From contig NZ_CAKAKE010000001.1 in assembly GCF_916618915.1 (NCBI RefSeq), positions 2,835,001 through 2,899,000 of the forward strand: a DNA stretch of 64,000 nt, given 5' to 3'. Below, in pieces: positions 53,005-60,856 of this stretch. The notes beneath the pieces were generated by a model. That model was not told where the DNA came from. It ran no database searches and worked only from the letters and a program-made list of their open reading frames with translations. A program made the translations under genes and the position numbers. The DNA is from Stenotrophomonas sp. Marseille-Q4652 (GTDB lineage Bacteria > Pseudomonadota > Gammaproteobacteria > Xanthomonadales > Xanthomonadaceae). Each line of letters opens with the position of its first letter. The first letter of the stretch is position 1.

Positions 53005-54018
53005 TCAGTGGTAGCCGCTACCGGCGGCGATCTTGCCGCGGAACACGTTGTACGACCACGCGGTGTAACCCAGGATCACCGGCAGCAGCACGACCAGCCC
53101 GACGATGCTGAAACCCTGCGAGGACGGCGGCGCGGCCGCATCCCACAAGGTCATCGACGGCGGCAGCAGGTAGGGCCACATGCCCAGCACCAGGCCCAGG
53201 AAACCGAGCACGAACAACGCCATGCTCAGCAGGAAGGGCGGGTAGTCGCGCTGCTCACGCATCGTGCTGCGCCACAGGGCAACCGCCACGCCCAGGGTCA
53301 GCAGCGGCACCGGCGACAGCCACCAGAAGTTGCCGTCGGTGAACCAGCGTTCCATCACCCGCGACTCGAGGAACGGCAGCCACGCGCTGACCAGCCCCAT
53401 GAACACGATCACCGCCACCACCAGCGGCCGCGTCAGCGAACGCGCCATCGCCTGGTCGCGGCCTTCGGTCTTGATGATCAGCCAGGTGCTGCCGAGCAGT
53501 GCGTAGCCGAACACCACCGCCGCGCCGGTCAGCATCGAGAACGGGCTGAACCAGCCGAACGCACCGCCGACGTAGCGTCCGTCAACCACATCCAGACCCT
53601 GCACCAGCGCACCGAGGATCACGCCCTGCGCGAAGGCCGCCAGCGTGGAGCCCAGGCCAAAGGCCACGCTCCACAGCCGGCGCGAGCGGTGCGCCTTGAA
53701 GCGGAACTCAAAGGCGACGCCACGGAACACCAGCGCCACCAGCAACAACAGCACCGGCAGGTACAGCGCCGACAGCAGCGCGGCGTAGGCCTTGGGAAAG
53801 GCGGCCAGCAGGCCGGCCCCGCCCAGCACCAGCCAGGTCTCGTTGCCGTCCCAGATCGGCGCGGCCGTGTTCATCATCACGTCCAGCTGTTCCTCGTCCT
53901 CGGCCATTGGCGCCAGTACGCCGATGCCGAGCACGAAGCCATCCAGCAGCACGTACATAAGCACGCCGAAACCGATGATTGCGAACCAGACCACCGGCAA
54001 CCAGGTCGCCATGTCCAT
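53005..54018 (-). CDS. cydB: cytochrome bd oxidase subunit II
   Basis: A 337-residue membrane subunit of a bd-type quinol oxidase. It starts ATWLPVVWFAIIGFGVLMYVLLDGFVLG, the usual CydB N-terminus with its conserved Asp. Further conserved parts are NTAAPIWDGNETWLV and FEFRFK. It has about eight helices. The start overlaps the cydA stop by one base. No small cydX/cydS reading frame follows; the convergent SemiSWEET gene ends 13 bases away. Confidence 0.95.
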   Translation of the reverse strand: MDMATWLPVVWFAIIGFGVLMYVLLDGFVLGIGVLAPMAEDEEQLDVMMNTAAPIWDGNETWLVLGGAGLLAAFPKAYAALLSALYLPVLLLLVALVFRGVAFEFRFKAHRSRRLWSVAFGLGSTLAAFAQGVILGALVQGLDVVDGRYVGGAFGWFSPFSMLTGAAVVFGYALLGSTWLIIKTEGRDQAMARSLTRPLVVAVIVFMGLVSAWLPFLESRVMERWFTDGNFWWLSPVPLLTLGVAVALWRSTMREQRDYPPFLLSMALFVLGFLGLVLGMWPYLLPPSMTLWDAAAPPSSQGFSIVGLVVLLPVILGYTAWSYNVFRGKIAAGSGYH

Positions 54019-55415
54019 CAGCTTTCCTCCAGTGGTTCGTCGGCGCCGGACAGCGGCCGCGCCGGGGTGTGCGTGCCACCGTCCACATCCGGCGGCGGCT
54101 TGTGCGGCTTGGGCCCGGTGCGCACGATCTTGACCAGGTACCAGACGCCCCAGCCGAACACGAAGGCATAGGCAATCACGTAGACCGCCAGCGACAGCGC
54201 GGTCATCCAGCCGGTCTGCGGACCGACCGCGTCGGCGGTGCGCAGGATTCCGTAGACCACCCACGGCTGGCGACCCATCTCGGTGACGAACCAGCCGGCC
54301 AGCAGGGCAATGAAGCCGGCCGGCAGCATGGTGTTCCAGCCACGCAGCAGCCACGGCGAATCCAGGAGTCTGCCGCGCCACCACTGCAGTGCCGACAGCC
54401 AGGCCAGCGCCAGCATCAGCATGCCGATGCCGACCATCACCCGGAACGCAAAGAACACCGGCACCACTGGCGGGCGCTCGCTGGCCGGCACCGAGGTCAG
54501 CGGCGCGATGGTGCCGTCGCGGGAGTGGGTGAGGATCCAGCTGCCCACGCGCGGGATCGCCACTTCCATGTCGTTGCGCTCGGCCTTCTCGTTGGGCACG
54601 GCGAACACCACCAGCGGCAGGCCTTCGCCTTGCTCGCCCTCATGCCAGTGGCCCTCCATCGCCGCGACCTTCAGCGGCTGGTGCTCGAGGGTATTGAGGC
54701 CATGCATGTCGCCGACCAGGATCTGCACCGGCACGGTCAACGCGGCGAAGGCGACCGAGGCCTGCAGCATCTTGCGCCCGGCCTCGACGTGCTTGCCGCG
54801 GCGCAGGTACCAGGCACCGACGCCACCGATGGTGAAGCAGGTGGTGATGAACGCGGCCAGCGCCATGTGCGTCAGCCGGTAGGGGAATGAGGGGTTGAAG
54901 ATCACCTGCATCCAGTCCTGCGGCTGGATGATGCCATCCACGATGATGTGGCCGGCCGGCGTCTGCAGCCAGCTGTTGGAGGACAGGATCCAGAACGTGG
55001 ACAGCAGCGTGCCCAGCGCGACCATGCAGGTCGAGAAGAAGTGGAGTTTCGGCGGGACCCGGCCCCAGCCGAACAGCATCACGCCGAGGAAGCTGGCTTC
55101 CAGGAAGAACGCGGTCAGCACCTCGTAGGTCAGCAGCGGGCCGATGATCGCGCCGGCGACCTCGCTGAGCACCGGCCAGTTGGTGCCGAGCTGGAAGGCC
55201 ATGACGATGCCGCTGACCACGCCCATGCCGAAGGACACGGCGAAGATCTTCTGCCAGAAGAAGAACAGCTCGCGCCACACCGCATTGCCGGTGCGCAGCC
55301 AGCGCCATTCCACGAACGCCAGCCAGCTGGCGGTGCCGATGGTGAAGGCAGGGAACAGCACGTGGAAGCTGATGACGAATCCGAACTGGATACGCGACAG
55401 GAGCAGGGCATCCAT
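54018..55415 (-). CDS. cydA: cytochrome bd oxidase subunit I (CIO type)
   Basis: A 465-residue haem-bearing subunit that oxidises ubiquinol and reduces oxygen. Likely haem ligands are His in GFVISFHVLFPAFTIG, His in LTHMALAAFI and Met in WFVTEMGRQPWVV; the conserved Glu is in FFLEASFLG. It is about 57 residues shorter than E. coli CydA and has a short Q-loop, like cyanide-insensitive CioA. It supports respiration at low oxygen or under inhibitors. It starts 75 bases after the DUF2383 gene. Confidence 0.95.
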   Translation of the reverse strand: MDALLLSRIQFGFVISFHVLFPAFTIGTASWLAFVEWRWLRTGNAVWRELFFFWQKIFAVSFGMGVVSGIVMAFQLGTNWPVLSEVAGAIIGPLLTYEVLTAFFLEASFLGVMLFGWGRVPPKLHFFSTCMVALGTLLSTFWILSSNSWLQTPAGHIIVDGIIQPQDWMQVIFNPSFPYRLTHMALAAFITTCFTIGGVGAWYLRRGKHVEAGRKMLQASVAFAALTVPVQILVGDMHGLNTLEHQPLKVAAMEGHWHEGEQGEGLPLVVFAVPNEKAERNDMEVAIPRVGSWILTHSRDGTIAPLTSVPASERPPVVPVFFAFRVMVGIGMLMLALAWLSALQWWRGRLLDSPWLLRGWNTMLPAGFIALLAGWFVTEMGRQPWVVYGILRTADAVGPQTGWMTALSLAVYVIAYAFVFGWGVWYLVKIVRTGPKPHKPPPDVDGGTHTPARPLSGADEPLEES

Positions 55416-55440
55416 GGAGTCTTCCCGGGTTCACGGCGCG

Positions 55441-55482
55441 GTGGCGCGCCACGGGCCACGCGGCTGGAAGCCGCGCGGCCCG
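55441..55482 (-). promoter_or_regulatory. leader hairpins between the DUF2383 gene and cydA
   Basis: On the minus strand a 14-bp stem with one G-U pair and a 3-nt loop (55452-55482) is followed by the 12-base perfect palindrome GTGGCGCGCCAC (55441-55452). They fill most of the gap after the DUF2383 stop. They could be a 3'-end hairpin or an mRNA-processing site in a shared transcript. Confidence 0.5.
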
Positions 55483-55490
55483 GTGTTGGA

Positions 55491-55937
55491 TCAGGACTGC
55501 ATCGCGTGCTTGCGGGTGCGCATGATGTCGTGGCACTGCTGCACTTCCGGCAGCAGGCGCGAGATCTCCTGGCGGGCGGCCGGCGGCAGGTCGTTGTTCG
55601 ACAGCGCCTCGCGGAAGGCGGCCAGCAGGCGATCCTCGGATTCCTCCAGTTCGGCGACATAGCCGTACTGGGTGTCACCGAAGGTCGCGCGCAGCTTGCC
55701 GTACATCTGGCGCATCGAGCCGACCACGGTGCCGTGCTCGGCCGGGGTGCCACCGGCGGCAGCGACCGCGGTGCCTAGGGTGCCGACGATGTCGGCCTTC
55801 ACCGCGGCGATGCGGCGGAACAGCGAGGACAGCTCGGTGTCCTGCACCTTGGAGGCGGCTTCCTCGTAGAAGGACTGGCCGTCGCGGGCGATTTCGATCA
55901 GGTCGTTGAGGCTGTGCTCGACGGAAGCGTTGTTCAC
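55491..55937 (-). CDS. DUF2383 / PA2169-family four-helix-bundle protein
   Basis: A 148-residue soluble helical protein of the PA2169 family (ferritin-like fold, DUF2383). It has LNDLIEIARDGQSFYEEAA, GGTPAEHGTVVGSMRQMYGKL and EESEDRLLAAFREAL, with Glu and His residues that could bind metal. Family members are linked to stress but no reaction is known. It lies upstream of cydAB on the same strand, suggesting joint response to respiratory stress. Confidence 0.88.
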   Translation of the reverse strand: MNNASVEHSLNDLIEIARDGQSFYEEAASKVQDTELSSLFRRIAAVKADIVGTLGTAVAAAGGTPAEHGTVVGSMRQMYGKLRATFGDTQYGYVAELEESEDRLLAAFREALSNNDLPPAARQEISRLLPEVQQCHDIMRTRKHAMQS

Positions 55938-56009
55938 GGTGGGATGTCCTTTTGCTGTACAGGGCAGCTCATCCTGGCCCCGGCGGCATGTAGCGGGGGT
56001 GATGGCGCC

Positions 56010-56095
56010 TTGACCGCGTGGTTACATCGCACTGTAAAGGACGCTTGACACGACCCGCGGGCCATCGCTATCGTCGGTGTCAAGCGTACTTGACA
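56010..56095 (+). promoter_or_regulatory. tandem promoters with three CTTGACA operator half-sites
   Basis: Two candidate promoters read rightward: TTGACC-N17-TGTAAA (56010-56038) and TTGACA-N18-TATCGT (56045-56074). CTTGACA at 56044-56050 overlaps the second -35. TGTCAAG (56078-56084) and CTTGACA (56089-56095) form a perfect inverted repeat with a 4-base centre just downstream. They are probably binding sites of the XRE regulator at 56855. A separate repeat, TTACA-N6-TGTAA, lies at 56022-56037. Confidence 0.7.
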
Positions 56096-56105
56096 GGAAT
56101 CGGGG

Positions 56106-56267
56106 ATGGAAAGGGCGTGCTTGGCGGGTAACAAGGGGATCTTCCTGAGCGTGGGCCTGGGCTTCATCGGCCTGGGCGCGGGCGGGCAGTCGAGCTTCCT
56201 GTGGCTGGGCCTTGGCTGCCTTGGCGTGTTCGCCGCCTCGGCGTTGCAGCGCGGGAGCCGGCGATGA
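56106..56267 (+). CDS. small membrane protein (53 aa)
   Basis: A 53-residue protein, MERACLAGNKG followed by a nearly continuous hydrophobic stretch (IFLSVGLGFIGLGAG and FLWLGLGCLGVFAASAL). AGGAATCGGGG lies upstream and its stop overlaps the next start as ATGA. It is directly downstream of the operator repeats and is the first gene of the XRE operon. Function unknown; it may join the next membrane protein in a complex. Confidence 0.72.
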   Translation: MERACLAGNKGIFLSVGLGFIGLGAGGQSSFLWLGLGCLGVFAASALQRGSRR

Positions 56268-56848
56268 AGTCCTACCAGGCCGGTGCCCTGCTTGCAGCCG
56301 GAGCGGTGTGTGGCTTCGGTGGACTGGCCCTGCGCCACCTGGCCCCGGGCATGCTGCCGGACATGGCGACCGGCGCGCTGGTCGGACTGGGCCTGGGTCT
56401 GGTGTTCGCGGCCCTGCTGCGCTGGCGCCTGGGCGACGGCTGCGATGCCGCCCCGGCCCCCGTGCGCCGTCGTTACACCCGCGCCCTGCTGATCGCCATG
56501 GGCGCTTACGTCGTGGTGCTGATGGCCTCCATCACCCTGATCAAGACCACCGAGCTGGCTCCGGCACTGCGTGCCGCCGTGGCGCTGGCACCGGTACTGC
56601 CAATCGCGTTCGTGCTCAGGGCGATGGCGCAGTACATCCGCCAGACCGACGAGATGCAGCAGCGCATCGAACTGGAAGCGGTGTGCCTGGCCACCGCCTT
56701 CGTCTGCCTGCTGTACATGGCCGGCGGTTTCCTGCAGACCGCGAAGGTCATCGACCTGCCCGCGGCGGTGCCGCTGATCTGGGCCTTCCCGCTGGTGTGC
56801 TTCAGCTACGGCCTGGCCAAGACCTACGTGGTCACCCGTTACCGATAG
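56264..56848 (+). CDS. membrane protein associated with an XRE regulator
   Basis: A 194-residue protein with five or six hydrophobic helices: GALLAAGAVCGFGGLAL, GALVGLGLGLVFAALL, ALLIAMGAYVVVLMASITL, APVLPIAFVLRAM, an ACLATAFVCLLYMAGGFL segment and a last VPLIWAFPLVCFSYGL. A conserved-looking IRQTDEMQQRIELEA sits in a cytoplasmic loop. Such proteins often sit beside short YozG-like regulators. No known transport motif. Confidence 0.8.
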   Translation: MKSYQAGALLAAGAVCGFGGLALRHLAPGMLPDMATGALVGLGLGLVFAALLRWRLGDGCDAAPAPVRRRYTRALLIAMGAYVVVLMASITLIKTTELAPALRAAVALAPVLPIAFVLRAMAQYIRQTDEMQQRIELEAVCLATAFVCLLYMAGGFLQTAKVIDLPAAVPLIWAFPLVCFSYGLAKTYVVTRYR

Positions 56849-56854
56849 GCCCGC

Positions 56855-57052
56855 ATGGACAACCAACTGCGCGCGCTGCGGGAAACCCGGGGCTGGTCAC
56901 AAGCCGAGCTTGCCGATCGTCTTGAGGTCTCAAGGCAGACGGTCAACGCGCTGGAGACCGGCAAGTACGACCCGAGCCTGCCGCTGGCCTTCCGCATCGC
57001 CCGCCTGTTCGCGCTGCGGATCGAGGACATCTTCACCCCGGAACAGACCTGA
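56855..57052 (+). CDS. short XRE-family transcriptional regulator
   Basis: A 65-residue helix-turn-helix regulator containing only the DNA-binding domain: LRALRETRGWSQAELADRL, then EVSRQTVNALETGKYDPSLP and IARLFALRIEDIF. It closely resembles the YozG/YgzD group. It is six bases after the membrane protein gene and is probably an autoregulator acting on the CTTGACA repeats. Confidence 0.92.
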   Translation: MDNQLRALRETRGWSQAELADRLEVSRQTVNALETGKYDPSLPLAFRIARLFALRIEDIFTPEQT

Positions 57053-57107
57053 GCGGCTGCGGCCGCCTGTACTCCAGCTCCAAGAACCACAGCCCAAGGG
57101 ACCCACC

Positions 57108-58616
57108 ATGATCTCCGGCATTACCCGAAAACTACTGGCCGTCTCCGCGGCGGCCGCCCTGCTGGGCGGCTGCCACGCCGAGCCGGAAACGCCCGCCGCT
57201 GCCGACGCGACCCGTCACTACGGCAGCATCGGTTTCGAGCCGTGCACCCTGTCCAGCGCCATGGGCGGCAACGTGCAGGCGCAGTGCGCCACCTTCGAGG
57301 TGCCGGAGAACCGTGCCGAACCCGAAGGCCGCAGGATCAGCCTCAACCTGGCCTGGCTGCCGGCCGGCAACGAGGCCGCGGCCGACGAGGATCCGGTGTT
57401 CTTCCTGGCCGGCGGCCCGGGGCAGTCGGCGGTGGACGTGTGGCCGCAGCTCGATGCCGCCTTCTCCCAGGTCCGCAGGCAACGCCATGTGGTGCTGGTC
57501 GACCAGCGTGGCACCGGCAAGTCCAACCTGCTGCAGTGCGAGCCGCCGGAGGACTTCGACGAATCGGCCGCCCCGGCTGCGGAGCAGATCGCCGCGTTTG
57601 CCGCCGCCTGCGCCGCGCAGGTGGCCGATCGCGCCGATACCCGCCACTACACCACCGCCGAGGCCATCGCTGATCTGGACGACGTGCGCCAGGCGCTGGG
57701 CGTGGAGAAGATCGACCTGGTCGGTGGCTCCTACGGCACCCGCGTCGCCCAGCAGTACGCCGGGAAGTATCCGCAGCACGTGCGCGCCATCGTGCTCGAT
57801 GGGGTGGCGCCCAACGACCTGGTGGTCGGTGGCGAGTTCGCGCACACCTTCGAGGACGCGCTGAAACTGCAGTCCGAGGGTTGCCGTGCGCTGCCGGCCT
57901 GTGCCCGGCGTTTCCCGCAGGATCCACGCGCGCAGCTGGAAACGCTGGTGACGCGCCTGCGCCAGGCGCCGGTGGAAGTCGAGTACCGGCATCCGGTCAG
58001 CGGCGAGAGCCGCACCGGCAAGGTCAGCGCCGACACCGTCACCAGCCTGGCCTTCATGTTCTCGTACATGCCGCAGACCGCCTCGCTGCTGCCGCTGGTG
58101 CTCGACGAGGCCGCGCAGGGCCGCTATGCACCGCTGATGTCGCTGCATGAACTGATCGGCGGCAGCATGGGCGCGTCGATGGCGCGCGGCATGCAGTGGT
58201 CGGTGATCTGCGCCGAGGATGCCGACCGCTACCAGGAGGACGCGGCCACCGCCAACACCCTGCTCGGCGCCGAGGTCGCGCGCATGTTCTTCGCCGCCTG
58301 CCCGGGCTGGCCGCATGGCAGCCGTGCCGCCGACTTCACCGCGCCGCTGCGCAGCGACGTGCCGGTGCTGCTGCTGTCCGGCGAGCTGGATCCGGTGACC
58401 CCGCCGCGTTACGCCGAGCGCGTCCTAGAGGGCCTGCCCAACGGCCGCCACCTGGTCCTGCGCGGGCAGGGCCACGGCACCCTGGGCCGCGGCTGCATGC
58501 CGCGCCTGCTGGCCCAGTTCCTCGAGTCAGCCGATGCCAAGGCGCTCGATGCCACCTGCCTGGATTCGATGGCCTACGTGCCGCCCTTCACCAGTTTCAA
58601 CGGATGGGAACCCTGA
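57108..58616 (+). CDS. lipoprotein alpha/beta hydrolase (TAP/proline iminopeptidase-like)
   Basis: A 502-residue lipoprotein peptidase-like hydrolase. The signal has lipobox LLGGC with Cys at residue 22. The hydrolase has FFLAGGPGQSA (oxyanion site), VVLVDQRGTGKS, the nucleophile elbow GGSYGTR, the Asp in LSGELDPVTPP and the His in RGQGHGTLGRGC, matching the TAP-like C-terminal domain of the tripeptidyl-peptidase group. Located in the cell envelope. It precedes the NatAB-like genes by 34 bases and may be in the same operon. Confidence 0.9.
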   Translation: MISGITRKLLAVSAAAALLGGCHAEPETPAAADATRHYGSIGFEPCTLSSAMGGNVQAQCATFEVPENRAEPEGRRISLNLAWLPAGNEAAADEDPVFFLAGGPGQSAVDVWPQLDAAFSQVRRQRHVVLVDQRGTGKSNLLQCEPPEDFDESAAPAAEQIAAFAAACAAQVADRADTRHYTTAEAIADLDDVRQALGVEKIDLVGGSYGTRVAQQYAGKYPQHVRAIVLDGVAPNDLVVGGEFAHTFEDALKLQSEGCRALPACARRFPQDPRAQLETLVTRLRQAPVEVEYRHPVSGESRTGKVSADTVTSLAFMFSYMPQTASLLPLVLDEAAQGRYAPLMSLHELIGGSMGASMARGMQWSVICAEDADRYQEDAATANTLLGAEVARMFFAACPGWPHGSRAADFTAPLRSDVPVLLLSGELDPVTPPRYAERVLEGLPNGRHLVLRGQGHGTLGRGCMPRLLAQFLESADAKALDATCLDSMAYVPPFTSFNGWEP

Positions 58617-58650
58617 TGCGCCCTGCCTACTTCGCGAACGGAGCCGCGCC

Positions 58651-59397
58651 ATGATCCGCGCCCACGACCTGCACAAGACATTCAAGACCAAGACCGGCGT
58701 GGTCAACGCCGTGTCCGGGGTCAGCTTCGAGGCCCATGACGGCCAGATCACCGGCCTGCTCGGGCCCAACGGTGCCGGCAAGACCACCACGCTGCGCATG
58801 CTCTACACCCTGATGCGACCGGAACGCGGCCACATCGAGGTCGACGGCATCGATCCGGGCAACGACCCGATGGCGGTGCGCCGCGCGCTCGGCGTGTTGC
58901 CCGACGCCCGCGGCGTGTACAAGCGCCTGACCGCACGCGAGAACATCGAGTACTTCGCGCGTCTGCACGGCATGCCCGCCGGGCTGACCCGGCAGCGCAT
59001 CGCCGCGCTGTCCGAGGCACTGGACATGGGCGAGATCCTCGATCGCCAGACCGAAGGCTTCTCGCAGGGGCAGCGCACCAAGACCGCGATTGCCCGCGCG
59101 CTGGTGCACGACCCGCGCAACGTGATCCTGGACGAGCCGACCAACGGCCTGGACGTGATGACCACCCGCGCGATGCGCGAATTCCTGCGCAGGCTGCGCG
59201 ACGAGGGCCGCTGCGTGATCTTCTCCAGCCACATCATGCAGGAGGTGGCCGCGCTGTGTGACCGCATCGTCATCATCGCCAAGGGCCAGGTGGTTGCCTC
59301 GGGCAGCGCCGACCAGCTGCGCGAGCAGACCGGCGAGGCGAACCTGGAAGACGCCTTCGTCAAGGCGATCGGCTCGGAGGAGGGCCTGCACGCATGA
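58651..59397 (+). CDS. NatA-like ABC transporter ATP-binding protein
   Basis: A 248-residue ATPase. Walker A is GPNGAGKTTT, the signature loop reads FSQGQRTKTAIARAL, Walker B is VILDEPTNGLDVMTT and the switch His is in FSSHIMQE. The FSQGQ signature in place of LSGGQ is usual for NatA-type sodium or drug exporters. It overlaps the permease gene by 4 bases. Confidence 0.93.
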   Translation: MIRAHDLHKTFKTKTGVVNAVSGVSFEAHDGQITGLLGPNGAGKTTTLRMLYTLMRPERGHIEVDGIDPGNDPMAVRRALGVLPDARGVYKRLTARENIEYFARLHGMPAGLTRQRIAALSEALDMGEILDRQTEGFSQGQRTKTAIARALVHDPRNVILDEPTNGLDVMTTRAMREFLRRLRDEGRCVIFSSHIMQEVAALCDRIVIIAKGQVVASGSADQLREQTGEANLEDAFVKAIGSEEGLHA

Positions 59398-60575
59398 GCA
59401 CACTGGCAACGATGTGGACCGTGCTGTGCAAGGAGCTTCGCGACATCAGCCGCGACCGCCGTACCTTGGCACTGACCCTGTTCCTGGGGCCGATCCTGTT
59501 CCCGGCCCTGATCCTGGGCTCCGGCTCGCTGGCCGAGAAACGCGCACGTACCCAGCAGCAACAGGTGCTGGAAGTGCCGACCATCGGTCGCGAGCACGCG
59601 CCCAACCTGGTGGGTTACCTGGCCACCCGCGGGATCAAGGTGGTCGAGGCACCGGAGGACCTGGCCGATGCGCTGCGCGAGCAGCGCGTGGACGTGGGCC
59701 TGCGCATTTCCGACAGCTACGCCGAGGACTGGCGCAATGGTCGCCCGGCCCTGGTCGAGGTGATGCTCGACAGCAGCCAGCGCGATGCCAGCATCCCGGC
59801 CGGGCGCCTGACCTCGGCCCTGGCCGCCTACGGCGGCGAGGTCGGCTCGCTGCGCCTGCTGGCCCGCGGCATCGACGCCTCGGTCGCCTCGCCGCTGAGC
59901 ATCGGCTCGCTGGACGTGGTCACGCCCGATGCCAAGCGCGGCCTGATGCTGTCGCTGCTGCTGCCGTACTTCCTGATCATTACCGCCTTCCTTGGCGGCG
60001 CGGCGCTGGTGCTCGATGCCACCGCCGGCGAGCGCGAGCGGCAATCGCTGGAGCCGTTGCTGGCCACGCCGGCACCGCGCGGCGCCATCGTCAGCGGCAA
60101 GATCGCCGCGGCCTGCGCGCTGGGCCTGGTCAGCCTGCTGCTGTCGCTGCTGGCGATCAAGTTCAGCGCCATGCTCGGCCCGGCCTCGGCACGCAACCTG
60201 GACATCTCGATGCTGACCATCGGCAAGCTGCTGTTCGTGCTGCTGCCGATGCTGTTCATCGGCACCGCACTGCTCACGCTGCTGGCCGCCTCGGCCAAGA
60301 GCCTGAAGGAAGCCCAGAGCCACATGTCCTGGCTGATGCTGCTGCCGATGGTGCCGACCATCATGCTGATGGTGAGCCCGGTGAAGACCCAGCTGTGGCA
60401 GTTCTCGGTGCCGTTCCTGGCGCAGAACCAGCTGCTGCTGAAGGTGATCCGCCACGAGCCGATCAGCGCCCAGGTGTGGGCGGTCTACCTCGGCGCGGGC
60501 CTGGGCCTGGCGGCGCTGCTGTGGTTCGGCGCGGTACGCCGCTACCACCAGGAGAAGCTGGCGATCTCGGGCTGA
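59394..60575 (+). CDS. NatB-like ABC transporter permease
   Basis: A 393-residue permease with one N-terminal helix (LALTLFLGPILFPALILG), a periplasmic loop of about 140 residues and about five C-terminal helices. The conserved ATAGERERQSLEPLLATPAPR segment of NatB/ABC-2 permeases is clear. It pairs with the ATPase before it; Na+ export or export of an antimicrobial are both possible. Confidence 0.93.
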   Translation: MSTLATMWTVLCKELRDISRDRRTLALTLFLGPILFPALILGSGSLAEKRARTQQQQVLEVPTIGREHAPNLVGYLATRGIKVVEAPEDLADALREQRVDVGLRISDSYAEDWRNGRPALVEVMLDSSQRDASIPAGRLTSALAAYGGEVGSLRLLARGIDASVASPLSIGSLDVVTPDAKRGLMLSLLLPYFLIITAFLGGAALVLDATAGERERQSLEPLLATPAPRGAIVSGKIAAACALGLVSLLLSLLAIKFSAMLGPASARNLDISMLTIGKLLFVLLPMLFIGTALLTLLAASAKSLKEAQSHMSWLMLLPMVPTIMLMVSPVKTQLWQFSVPFLAQNQLLLKVIRHEPISAQVWAVYLGAGLGLAALLWFGAVRRYHQEKLAISG

Positions 60576-60600
60576 GTCCCGGCATCGATCAGAGTCGTGC

Positions 60601-60630
60601 AACAGGCGCCCTCCGGGGCGCTTGTTGTTT
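60601..60630 (+). terminator. Rho-independent terminator of the NatAB operon
   Basis: AACAGGCGCCC (60601-60611) pairs with GGGCGCTTGTT (60616-60626) with one G-U pair and a 4-nt loop, followed by GTTT. It is 25 bases after the permease stop. Confidence 0.8.
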
Positions 60631-60806
60631 GTGGAGCCCGGAAGCCGGCGGTCAGGGTGATGCCGGCGATGCGTCCAGAGCACCAGCGTATGGCGACGTC
60701 GACGACTGTGGCTGCAGGGAGACCGGCTGCCATCGGCTTCTGGACTAACGCGTGCGCCGCCGCAGCCCTTGCCCGCCCGCGGTGGATGACCGGTCGGCAT
60801 CCACGC
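60631..60806. other. intergenic stretch without a gene
   Basis: Between the two terminators I see no convincing reading frame. The only structure is a 7-bp hairpin (GTGGATG 60782-60788 with CATCCAC 60798-60804), resembling degenerate palindromic repeats of Stenotrophomonas and relatives. Confidence 0.5.
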
Positions 60807-60837
60807 AAAAAAAAGCCCCGGACCATGCCGGGGCTTT
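60807..60837 (-). terminator. Rho-independent terminator of the TonB-like gene
   Basis: On the minus strand, GCCCCGG and CCGGGGC form a 7-bp stem with a 6-nt loop and are followed by eight T (plus-strand A run 60807-60814). It ends the leftward gene at 60857. The three T on the plus side could give weak bidirectional activity. Confidence 0.92.
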
Positions 60838-60856
60838 CCGTATGCGTTGGATCGGA

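Noticed and set aside
55416..56105. FNR/ANR box for the cydAB region
   Set aside because: I looked for TTGAT-N4-ATCAA in the gap before cydA and in the region before the DUF2383 gene; none was found.
60782..60804. Possible SMAG/REP-type mobile palindrome
   Set aside because: The 7-bp hairpin lacks a clear GTAG tetranucleotide and no second copy was noticed, so it is described only as a hairpin.
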